Assembly: GCA_030590405.1 (NCBI GenBank)
Contig: JAUUYO010000189.1
Location: 1 to 6,632 of the forward strand
DNA: 6,632 nucleotides
Direction: 5' to 3'
From: Kangiellaceae bacterium
GTDB taxonomy: Bacteria; Pseudomonadota; Gammaproteobacteria; Enterobacterales; Kangiellaceae
This document shows, piece after piece, positions 1 to 5,553 of this stretch (position 1 is the first letter of the stretch; every line of letters begins with the position of its first letter). A model generated the notes under the pieces. That model did no database searches. It was not told where the DNA came from and was given only the letters and a program-made list of their open reading frames with translations. Position numbers and translations under genes: made by a program.

Positions 1-2546
1 GAGCCTAATTTAGTATCACGAGCGATACAGGTTAATTCTTGAATATGAATACTGGTGAAACGATCTTCCTTAACCACATTTTCAGAGATAAGGATCGAAT
101 CCTCAAAGTTGTATCCGTTCCAGGGCATGAAAGCAATCTTCATATTTTGCCCCAGAGCCAATTCACCTAAATCTGTAGATGGCCCATCAGCTAACACATC
201 CCCACGACCAATTTTATCGCCGATATTGACGATTGGACGTTGGTTGATACAAGTGTTTTGATTCGAGCGAGTGTATTTACGTAAATTATAAATATCGACG
301 CCCGCTTCACCGACAATCGTTTCATCATCGTTGACTCGAACAACAATTCGGCTCGCGTCAACAAATTCAATCACACCGCCGCGATCAGCTGCAACCGTCA
401 CACCGGAATCAACCGCTACAGTTCTTTCCATGCCAGTTCCAACGAGTGGCTTTTGCGCTCTCAAAGTCGGAACTGCTTGACGCTGCATGTTTGAGCCCAT
501 TAATGCACGGTTAGCATCATCATGTTCCAGGAAAGGGATCAATGATGCCGCAACCGAAACGATCTGTTGTGGAGACACATCCATATATTGAATATTGTCT
601 GAAGAGGTCAGGGTAAACTCACCTTGATAACGGCAAGAAATTAAATCTTCTGTCATCACATCGTCAGCATTCAAAGTAACATTGGCCTGCGCAATATGAA
701 ATTCACCTTCCTCAATCGCAGAAAGATAATCAATTTCCGCAGTCGCTTTACCATTTTCAACACGGCGATAAGCTGTCTCTAAAAAACCGTATTCATTGGT
801 GCGAGCATAACAGGAAAGTGAGTTAATCAAACCGATGTTTGGACCTTCTGGCGTTTCAATCGGGCAAACACGGCCATAATGAGTATGATGAACATCACGT
901 ACTTCAAAACCAGCACGTTCACGGGTTAAACCTCCGGGGCCTAAAGCTGAAACACGTCGTTTATGAGTGATTTCCGAAAGTGGATTATTTTGGTCCATAA
1001 ACTGAGACAATTGACTGGAACCAAAAAATTCTTTGATCGCCGCAGAAACCGGTTTAGCGTTGATTAAATCTTGAGGCATTAAATTATCCGCCTCAGCCAT
1101 GCTTAATCTTTCTTTAACCGCTCTTTCCACTCTCACGATACCAACGCGAAATTGATTTTCTGCCATTTCACCAACACTTCGAATACGTCGGTTACCGAGA
1201 TGATCGATATCATCAACGATACCTTTACCATTACGAATGTTTAGTAAAGTTTCAACCACTGCGATAATGTCGTCTTTAGAAAGTACACCTTCACCTTCAT
1301 CAGAATCAGCACCGATACGTCGATTAAACTTCATTCGTCCAACCCGAGACAGGTCGTAACGATCTTTACTGAAAAATAAATTTTCAAAAAGCGCTTCAGC
1401 CGAATCTTTGGTTGGTGGCTCGCCAGGACGCATCATTCGATAAATTTCAACCAACGCTTCAAGAGCATTATTGGTCGGATCGATCCGCAAGGTATCGGAC
1501 ATATAAGGGCCACGGTCAAGATCATTGGTATACAGCGTTTCAAAATGAGTGATCTCAACTTCTTTTAGTTTTTCCAGCAACTCTTCGGTTATTTCCGAGT
1601 TAGCAGCAACCAACACTTCACCAGTTTCAGTATCGATAATATCTTTAGCGATCGCTTTACCGATTAAATAATCAGCTGGCACTTCCAATTTATCAATGTT
1701 AGCTTTTTCTAGTTCTTTAATATGCCTGACAGTGATCCGTCGACCTTCTTCAACATGGACTTTTCCGCGTTTGCCTTTGATATCAAAAGTGGCAGTAACA
1801 CCGCGTAATCTTTCAGGGATCAAGTCCAATAAAATAGTGCCGTCTTTGCTAAGTTCGATTTTATCAAAGTCAAAAAACATTTCCAGCATTTCGGTCGTCG
1901 AAAAACCGAGCGCTCTTAACAAAATTGAAGCGGGTAATTTACGACGTCTGTCTATTCTAACGAATAAACAATCTTTCGGATCAAATTCAAAATCAAGCCA
2001 CGAACCACGGTAAGGAATAACCCGTGCGTTATACAATAATTTGCCCGATGAGTGAGTTTTGCCTTTATCTGAATCAAAGAACACCCCAGGACTACGATGT
2101 AATTGAGAAACAATGACTCGCTCGGTGCCATTGATAACAAAGGTTCCATTATCGGTCATCAAAGGCATTTCGCCCATATAGACTTCTTGCTCTCTGACTT
2201 CTTTAACGGTTTTGTTTTTGTTTTCTTTATCGTAAATAATCAGGCGAATTTTAACTCTCAAGGGAGCAGAATAAGTCACGCTACGCATTTGACATTCTTT
2301 GACATCAAAAGCAGGCTCGCCTAAGGTATAACTGATATATTCGAGTGCCGCCGAACCAGAATAACTGGTAATCGGAAAAACCGATTTAAAGGCTTTTTCT
2401 AAACCAGATGCTTCGATATTTTCCAGATTAAGAAAAGACCGATAAGAGTCAAGTTGTATCGATAATAGATACGGCACTTGTAAAACTCTTTTGTTGCGAC
2501 TGAAATCCTTACGGATCCGCTTTTTTTCAGTATATGAATATGCCAT
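1..2546 (-). CDS. rpoB: DNA-directed RNA polymerase subunit beta, N-terminal 848 codons (runs off window edge)
   Basis: RpoB is the second-largest core subunit of RNA polymerase; it forms one side of the active-site cleft and is the target of rifampicin. The frame is open from ATG at 2546 to the left edge with no stop. It begins MAYSYTEKKRIRKDF and ends ...RDTKLG, which is about two thirds of the usual ~1340 residues. Seen motifs include NGTERVIVSQLHRSPGVFFD in the N-terminal lobe, GSSQLSQFMDQNNPLSEITH at about residue 509 (the rifampicin region), IETPEGPNIGLINSL, and GYNFEDSI near residue 815. Numbering runs two ahead of E. coli. The residues matching E. coli D516, H526, S531 and I572 are all unmutated, so rifampicin sensitivity is the default inference. 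The start is supported by GAGGAG five bases upstream (2552-2557). The missing C-terminal third is a window effect, not a truncation. rpoC would be expected beyond the edge. Confidence 0.98.
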   Translation of the reverse strand, partial: MAYSYTEKKRIRKDFSRNKRVLQVPYLLSIQLDSYRSFLNLENIEASGLEKAFKSVFPITSYSGSAALEYISYTLGEPAFDVKECQMRSVTYSAPLRVKIRLIIYDKENKNKTVKEVREQEVYMGEMPLMTDNGTFVINGTERVIVSQLHRSPGVFFDSDKGKTHSSGKLLYNARVIPYRGSWLDFEFDPKDCLFVRIDRRRKLPASILLRALGFSTTEMLEMFFDFDKIELSKDGTILLDLIPERLRGVTATFDIKGKRGKVHVEEGRRITVRHIKELEKANIDKLEVPADYLIGKAIAKDIIDTETGEVLVAANSEITEELLEKLKEVEITHFETLYTNDLDRGPYMSDTLRIDPTNNALEALVEIYRMMRPGEPPTKDSAEALFENLFFSKDRYDLSRVGRMKFNRRIGADSDEGEGVLSKDDIIAVVETLLNIRNGKGIVDDIDHLGNRRIRSVGEMAENQFRVGIVRVERAVKERLSMAEADNLMPQDLINAKPVSAAIKEFFGSSQLSQFMDQNNPLSEITHKRRVSALGPGGLTRERAGFEVRDVHHTHYGRVCPIETPEGPNIGLINSLSCYARTNEYGFLETAYRRVENGKATAEIDYLSAIEEGEFHIAQANVTLNADDVMTEDLISCRYQGEFTLTSSDNIQYMDVSPQQIVSVAASLIPFLEHDDANRALMGSNMQRQAVPTLRAQKPLVGTGMERTVAVDSGVTVAADRGGVIEFVDASRIVVRVNDDETIVGEAGVDIYNLRKYTRSNQNTCINQRPIVNIGDKIGRGDVLADGPSTDLGELALGQNMKIAFMPWNGYNFEDSILISENVVKEDRFTSIHIQELTCIARDTKLG

Positions 2547-2551
2547 CTGGG

Positions 2552-2557
2552 CTCCTC
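2552..2557 (-). promoter_or_regulatory. Ribosome binding site of rpoB
   Basis: GAGGAG lies five bases upstream of the ATG at 2546. It fixes the rpoB start and gives the usual MAYSYTEKKR N-terminus. Confidence 0.85.
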
Positions 2558-2618
2558 AGTTAGCTATCATTTAAATAACCACCATTTGGATAGTTATTCA
2601 TTATTGATCATCAATCAA

Positions 2619-2735
2619 TTCTTGATACGGCGAAATTGACTAATTTTTTAATCTTTAGATAAAACGTTTACCACAAACCTGTGCGGGAAATTTTGAACAT
2701 ATTTAAAATCATTCAAAACAGGCCCGTATCAAAAA
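2619..2735 (-). promoter_or_regulatory. Long-range RNA stem in the rplL-rpoB spacer, possible RNase processing site
   Basis: Arms 2724-2735 and 2619-2630 can form 12 consecutive pairs in the minus-strand transcript: eleven Watson-Crick pairs and one G-U, with a core of TTGATACGG against CCGTATCAA. The enclosed 93 bases contain a smaller hairpin, TTTTGAA (2712-2718) against TTCAAAA (2691-2697), with a 14-base loop. A competing CGGG/CCCG pair (2684-2687 with 2723-2726) could extend that inner hairpin and partly exclude the long stem. In E. coli the rplL-rpoB transcript is cut by RNase III in this spacer. Position and form suggest the same role here, but this is inference from pairing only. Confidence 0.45.
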
Positions 2736-2752
2736 ATCGTTTAATCTTGTTA

Positions 2753-2773
2753 TTACCGTTAAAAGTCCGGTAA
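2753..2773 (-). other. Small hairpin in the rplL-rpoB spacer
   Basis: TTACCG (2773-2768) and CGGTAA (2758-2753) are perfectly complementary around a nine-base loop. The hairpin lies between the attenuator and the long-range stem. There is no clear U-run after it, so it is not a terminator by itself. Confidence 0.35.
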
Positions 2774-2798
2774 AAACAGCTTATAGAACACCGCTTTT

Positions 2799-2838
2799 AA
2801 AAACGGCAAAACGGCCGGTGGTCAATAACCACCAGCCG
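2799..2838 (-). terminator. Attenuator / partial intrinsic terminator between rplL and rpoB
   Basis: In transcript sense, arm 2838-2828 (CGGCTGGTGGT) pairs with arm 2822-2812 (ACCACCGGCCG) over 11 bp, with one G-U and a five-base loop. It is followed at once by TTTT (2811-2808), then GCCG and TTTTT (2803-2799). The U-tract is interrupted, which suits partial rather than complete termination. It begins 54 bases after the rplL stop. In E. coli an attenuator at this place lets only a minority of polymerases continue into rpoB, and this hairpin very probably does the same. Confidence 0.85.
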
Positions 2839-2892
2839 AAAAGTAATTTTAACTATTCGCCTTATAAGACAAATGCCAATTACTTACGTCAG

Positions 2893-3267
2893 CTACTTAA
2901 TTTCTACTGACGCACCAGCTTCTTCAAGCTGCTTTTTAACATCTTCAGCTTCAGCTTTATCAACACCTTCTTTAACTGTTGTTGGCGTACCTTCAACAGC
3001 TCCTTTCGCTTCTTTTAGTCCAAGACCAGTGATTCCACGAACCGCTTTGATGACTGCAACTTTCTTCTCACCGAAGCCAGTTAATACAACATCAAATTCA
3101 GTTTGTTCTTCAGCAGCTGCGCCACCCTCAGCAGGACCTGCAACTACAGCAGCCGCTGCAGCAGCAGTTTCGCCGAATTTTTCTTCCATTGCTTCAACTA
3201 GTTCAACAACGTCCATTACTGACATTTCAGCGATTGCATTTAAGATATCATCTTTAGAAAGAGCCAT
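2893..3267 (-). CDS. rplL: 50S ribosomal protein L7/L12
   Basis: L7/L12 is the multicopy stalk protein that recruits and activates the translational GTPases EF-Tu, EF-G, IF2 and RF3. The product is 124 residues, close to the family length of about 120-125. Residues 1-33 (SVMDVVELVEAMEEKFG) form the dimerising N-terminal domain that binds L10. Residues 34-56 are the Ala/Gly-rich flexible hinge. Residues 57-124 are the factor-binding domain, with the invariant KVAVIKAVRGITGLGLKEAK at 69-88. The ATG at 3267 has AGGAGA seven bases upstream; another ATG five bases further upstream is out of frame. The stop is TAG. It follows rplJ after 137 bases, so it shares the rplJ transcript and probably has its own ribosome loading. 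The strong alanine run also produces a long open frame on the opposite strand, which is not a gene. Confidence 0.98.
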   Translation of the reverse strand: MALSKDDILNAIAEMSVMDVVELVEAMEEKFGETAAAAAAVVAGPAEGGAAAEEQTEFDVVLTGFGEKKVAVIKAVRGITGLGLKEAKGAVEGTPTTVKEGVDKAEAEDVKKQLEEAGASVEIK

Positions 3268-3296
3268 TACTCATTCTCCTAAGTTTTTCATTGAAT

Positions 3297-3312
3297 GACT
3301 TATTTTTAAGTC
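3297..3312 (-). other. Hairpin 2 in the rplJ-rplL spacer
   Basis: GACTTA and TAAGTC pair around an AAAA loop (6 bp), about 17 bases upstream of the rplL ribosome binding site. It has no U-tract. It may affect mRNA processing or rplL ribosome access; the sequence alone does not decide. Confidence 0.3.
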
Positions 3313-3339
3313 TTATTCAAAATAATTTATTTAATTGAT

Positions 3340-3359
3340 GTTTTAGTAAAAACTAAAAC
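3340..3359 (-). other. Hairpin 1 in the rplJ-rplL spacer
   Basis: GTTTTAGT and ACTAAAAC are perfectly complementary (8 bp) around a TTTT loop in the transcript. It lies between the rplJ stop and rplL and lacks a following T-run, so it is not an intrinsic terminator. A small direct repeat, TACTGTTT at 3363-3370 and 3377-3384 on the plus strand, lies beside it. Confidence 0.35.
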
Positions 3360-3405
3360 TCGTACTGTTTAAAAAATACTGTTTTAAACAACAAACGTCG
3401 AAATA

Positions 3406-3933
3406 TTATGCCGCTTCTTTTTGAGAACGAACCGCATCGATTACTCGCGTAATACGTGATGGGAATTCGTTTAATGTACGTACCAGTTTGGTAACCGGTC
3501 CATTCATTACACTCATCAATTGCGAAATAGCTTCGTCTTTGGTTGGTAGTTTAGCAACGGCATCTAATTGTTCTGCACCATGCAAAATACCACCAACAGC
3601 AATAGCCGTTGTTACTAGCTGTTCACAATCTTTTGCAAAATCGCGAACTAATCTAGCAGCAGCTCCAGGCTCTTCAAGCGAAAACGCAAAAATAACCTGA
3701 CCGACTAAAGCGTCGTTCAAACAAGCGAACTCTGTATCTTCAACAGCACGTTTAGCTAGAGTGTTTCGCACTACTCGTAAGTAGACGCCACCATCTCTCG
3801 CCTTGACACGCAAGTCAGTCAATTGCTCAACTGACATGCCACGGTATTCGGCAACTACAGCAGACAATGCGCCAGAAGCAACTTCTGCTACTTCTTTAAC
3901 AATCTGCTTTTTACCTTCTAGTCCAAGTGCCAC
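3406..3933 (-). CDS. rplJ: 50S ribosomal protein L10 (GTG start)
   Basis: L10 anchors L7/L12 dimers to the 50S subunit and, as the L10-L12 complex, represses its own mRNA. The GTG at 3933 gives 175 residues beginning (M)ALGLEGKKQIVKEV, matching the family N-terminus. It has GGAGGT seven bases upstream (3941-3946). An upstream in-frame ATG at 3990 would add 19 residues encoded by leader RNA hairpins and lacks such a site, so I reject it. Residues 1-130 form the rRNA-binding domain, with GALSAVVAEYRG at 21-32, LRVVRNTLAKRAVE at 52-65 and PGAAARLVRDFAK at 89-101. Residues 134-175 form the L12-binding helix. This helix holds an extra block of about 11 residues (155-165, NEFPSRITRVI) compared with the 165-residue E. 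coli protein, which suggests an additional L12 site. The stop is TAA. Confidence 0.97.
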   Translation of the reverse strand: MALGLEGKKQIVKEVAEVASGALSAVVAEYRGMSVEQLTDLRVKARDGGVYLRVVRNTLAKRAVEDTEFACLNDALVGQVIFAFSLEEPGAAARLVRDFAKDCEQLVTTAIAVGGILHGAEQLDAVAKLPTKDEAISQLMSVMNGPVTKLVRTLNEFPSRITRVIDAVRSQKEAA

Positions 3934-4130
3934 GTTGTTCACCTCCACTAATTTCAATCTTACGATTGAAAGGTTTACAAAATAAATCACAAATAAAATT
4001 TGCGATCCCCGTAAACGATGAACCGAACAGAAAATTTCTATCGGGTACCACCGTCTGCGTAGGCCATTTTAAGACAGTTCTATAACATTACCTCATAAAG
4101 GCATACTGCGTTACAAAACTTCACCTACGG
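3934..4130 (-). promoter_or_regulatory. L10-type ribosomal protein mRNA leader of rplJ
   Basis: The gene-free stretch upstream of rplJ carries the marks of the L10 leader. CCGTAGGTGAAG (from 4130) and CCTACGCAGACGG (to 4051) resemble the conserved elements I know from the E. coli leader. CGTAGG (4129-4124) pairs with CCTACG (4063-4058), and the adjacent GCAGACGGTG is kink-turn-like. Downstream there is a two-tier stem: GTTTAC/GTAAAC (4011-4016 with 3973-3978) around a 9-bp stem (3998-4006 with 3986-3994). An 8-bp hairpin with a GTAA (GNRA) loop follows at 3952-3971 and ends five bases before the rplJ ribosome binding site. L10-L12 binding to the kink-turn region represses rplJ translation in E. 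coli; I infer the same here. Confidence 0.75.
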
Positions 4131-4139
4131 TCTTTGACA

Positions 4140-4180
4140 GTTCTTCAATTTATTTTATAAATCTATATAAACTGAAGAAC
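4140..4180 (-). other. 14-bp imperfect hairpin between rplA and rplJ
   Basis: GTTCTTCA (4180-4173) pairs with TGAAGAAC (4147-4140); after one mismatch the stem continues for five A-T pairs (4167-4171 with 4149-4153), around a 13-base loop. No U-run follows in the transcript sense, so it is not a standard terminator. It overlaps the -10 candidates of the rplJ promoter. It could be a processing site on read-through rplKA mRNA, an operator-like repeat, or both. Confidence 0.5.
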
Positions 4181-4191
4181 CCAAGGTTTAA
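4154..4191 (-). promoter_or_regulatory. Candidate rplJ promoter (two alternative -35/-10 pairs)
   Basis: This AT-rich stretch sits 20-60 bases upstream of the L10 leader, where the E. coli rplJ promoter lies. Option one is TTAAAC (4191-4186), 16 bases, TATATA (4169-4164). Option two is TTGGGT (4184-4179), 19 bases, TATAAA (4159-4154). Neither matches the consensus closely, so the position is better supported than the exact boxes. Confidence 0.35.
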
Positions 4192-4194
4192 TTC

Positions 4195-4224
4195 AATTAA
4201 TTTTTCAGTTAAGAAATATTAATT
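4195..4224 (-). other. AT-rich hairpin downstream of rplA
   Basis: AATTAAT and ATTAATT pair (7 bp), then after one mismatch TTTC pairs with GAAA, leaving a six-base loop. It starts about 40 bases past the rplA stop. It has almost no G-C pairs and no T-run after it, so it is at best a weak 3' end or pausing element. Confidence 0.3.
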
Positions 4225-4263
4225 TATCCAAACCCAATTTTTTAAAACTAACTCTTTTTGAAA

Positions 4264-4965
4264 CTATTCTTTAAGTTCTACAGTAGAAATATCGATCATA
4301 AGGCCAGGCCCCATAGTCGTACTCAAAGAAAGCTTCTTCAAATAAGTACCTTTAGCCGAAGTCGGTTTTGCTTTCTTAACCGCTTCTAAAAGGGTGCTTA
4401 GGTTTTCATTTAATGCTTTTGTGTCAAAACCTAATTTACCGATAGTCGCATGTACAATACCGGCTTTATCTGTACGGTATTGCACTTGACCAGCTTTGGC
4501 GTTTTTAACTGCTGTAGCTACATCAGGAGTCACAGTACCTACTTTAGGATTAGGCATCAGACCACGAGGGCCTAAAATTTGACCTAATTGGCCAACAACA
4601 CGCATTGCGTCCGGGCTGGCAATTACTACGTCAAAATCCATGTTGCCTTTTTTAACTTCGGCCGCTAAGTCGTCCATTCCGACGATATCCGCACCAGCAG
4701 CTTTCGCCGCTTCTTCGTTAGCACCTTGAGTAAATACAGCCACTCGTACGTCTTTACCAGTGCCGTTAGGTAGCACAGTCGCGCCACGAACAACCTGATC
4801 AGATTTACGTGGGTCAACGCCTAAGTTCAAAGCCATATCACATGACTCATCAAACTTAACCGATGAAACTTCTTTCAAAAGTGCTACCGCTTCATCAAAG
4901 CTATAGGTTTTGCCGGATTCAACTTTATCGTTGATCAATTTTTGTCTTTTAGATAATTTAGCCAT
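4264..4965 (-). CDS. rplA: 50S ribosomal protein L1
   Basis: L1 binds 23S rRNA at the mobile L1 stalk, helps eject E-site tRNA, and represses translation of its own operon by binding the rplK leader. The product is 233 residues, the family norm. Domain I comprises about 1-67 and 160-233 and domain II about 68-159. The family signature around LGQILGPRGLMPNPKVGTVT lies at 127-146, and the RNA-contacting TMGPGLM is at 217-223. ATG 4965 lies 3 bases after the rplK stop. Its ribosome binding site GGAGG (4974-4978) sits inside the last codons of rplK, eight bases from the start, so translation is probably coupled to rplK. The stop is TAG. A 330-base gene-free region separates it from rplJ. Confidence 0.98.
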   Translation of the reverse strand: MAKLSKRQKLINDKVESGKTYSFDEAVALLKEVSSVKFDESCDMALNLGVDPRKSDQVVRGATVLPNGTGKDVRVAVFTQGANEEAAKAAGADIVGMDDLAAEVKKGNMDFDVVIASPDAMRVVGQLGQILGPRGLMPNPKVGTVTPDVATAVKNAKAGQVQYRTDKAGIVHATIGKLGFDTKALNENLSTLLEAVKKAKPTSAKGTYLKKLSLSTTMGPGLMIDISTVELKE

Positions 4966-4968
4966 CAG

Positions 4969-5397
4969 TTAGCCCTCCACATCCACGCCCATTGAGCGAG
5001 CAGTACCCGCAAGAGTTCTTACAGCTGCGTCTATACTGGCAGCAGTTAGATCTGGCTCTTTAGTATTAGCAATTTCTTCTAATTGAGCGCGAGTGATCTT
5101 ACCAACCTTTTCAGTATTGGGGCGACCGCTGCCGCTTTTAAGGCCAATCGCTTTCATGATTAGAACCGCAGCAGGAGGAGTTTTAGTAACAAAAGTAAAA
5201 CTTCTATCACCATAAACCGTGATAACAACTGGAATTGGTAAGCCTTTTTCGACTTTATCTGTTGCCGCATTAAATGCTTTACAGAACTCCATGATGTTGA
5301 CACCATGTTGACCCAAAGCTGGCCCAACTGGTGGACTAGGATTGGCAGCACCTGCGCCAATTTGTAGTTTGATATAAGCTGAGACTTTCTTAGCCAT
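4969..5397 (-). CDS. rplK: 50S ribosomal protein L11
   Basis: L11 binds the GTPase-associated region of 23S rRNA; it is required for stringent-response activation of RelA and forms part of the thiostrepton site. The product is 142 residues, exactly the E. coli length. The N-terminal domain (about 1-70) includes the proline-rich ANPSPPVGPALGQHGVNIM at 18-36, the face that contacts thiostrepton. The C-terminal rRNA-binding domain (about 75-142) ends with the signature RTLAGTARSMGVDV at 127-140. The prolines and glycines of the thiostrepton region are intact. ATG 5397 follows GAGGTG (5403-5408) by five bases. The gene opens the rplKA unit and is preceded by a structured leader likely bound by L1. 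Confidence 0.98.
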   Translation of the reverse strand: MAKKVSAYIKLQIGAGAANPSPPVGPALGQHGVNIMEFCKAFNAATDKVEKGLPIPVVITVYGDRSFTFVTKTPPAAVLIMKAIGLKSGSGRPNTEKVGKITRAQLEEIANTKEPDLTAASIDAAVRTLAGTARSMGVDVEG

Positions 5398-5412
5398 TTT
5401 TTCACCTCACTT

Positions 5413-5475
5413 GGGTTCAAACGCCAGACTCATTATCCACTCAAATAAAACAAGTGGTTAATTTTTAGGCTCCCC
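5413..5475 (-). promoter_or_regulatory. Probable L1-binding leader of rplK
   Basis: In transcript sense, GGGG-A-GCC (5475-5468) faces GGC-GTTTGAA-CCC (5425-5413). The GCC/GGC and GGG/CCC helices are separated by an asymmetric internal loop, the layout of L1 target sites on rRNA and L11 mRNA. The middle contains a second stem, CCACTT (5456-5451) with GAGTGG (5441-5436). It ends five bases before the rplK ribosome binding site. In E. coli, L1 binding at this leader represses rplK and, through coupling, rplA. The assignment rests on pattern and position. Confidence 0.6.
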
Positions 5476-5490
5476 TTTTTTTAACGTCAA
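5462..5490 (-). promoter_or_regulatory. Candidate rplK promoter
   Basis: TTGACG (5490-5485) matches five of six -35 consensus bases. After exactly 17 bases comes TAAAAA (5467-5462), four of six for -10. The spacer contains the first half of the proposed L1 site (5475-5468), so a transcript started here would lack it. One of the two assignments may be wrong, or the leader may be present only on read-through RNA. Confidence 0.35.
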
Positions 5491-5529
5491 AAAAACACCC
5501 ACGGCTCTAAGCAAGCTATGGTTGTTTTT
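5489..5529 (-). terminator. Weak terminator-like hairpin between nusG and rplK
   Basis: An A-tract and CCA (5529-5519) pair with TGG and a U-tract (5501-5489) around an inner GCT/AGC stem and a seven-base loop. There is one internal 2x2 mismatch and one outer mismatch. It is followed by seven T's (5495-5489), part of which also pair in the stem. The form resembles a weak intrinsic terminator that would partly separate secE-nusG from the ribosomal protein genes. Confidence 0.45.
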
Positions 5530-5553
5530 ACTCAAATTTATTTTTTAAACTAT

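Noticed and set aside
55..261. Short plus-strand open frames inside rpoB (also 1696-2013 and 2103-2324)
   Set aside because: They overlap conserved rpoB coding sequence in antisense, have no recognisable product and no convincing start signals.
947..1022. Rifampicin-resistance mutations in rpoB
   Set aside because: The positions matching E. coli Q513, D516, H526, R529, S531 and I572 all carry the sensitive residue. Only I530 to Val and P552 to His differ, and neither is a standard resistance change that I know.
1..2546. rpoB as a truncated pseudogene
   Set aside because: The frame is intact throughout, numbering stays constant against E. coli from residue 509 to 815, and the end coincides with the window edge.
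2574..2619. Inverted repeats just upstream of rpoB (AATAAC/GTTATT and ATTGAT/ATCAAT)
   Set aside because: Six-base AT-rich repeats are expected by chance in such DNA and have no associated signal. They are not needed to explain the rpoB start.
2873..3298. 141-codon open frame on the plus strand opposite rplL
   Set aside because: It is antisense to an unmistakable rplL, and its Ala/Ser-rich product is the mirror of the rplL alanine-rich hinge codons. It has no ribosome binding site or family resemblance.
5160..5420. 86-codon minus-strand frame overlapping rplK
   Set aside because: It is an alternative frame over the conserved rplK gene, with a Leu/Lys-rich low-complexity product. The rplK frame explains the region.
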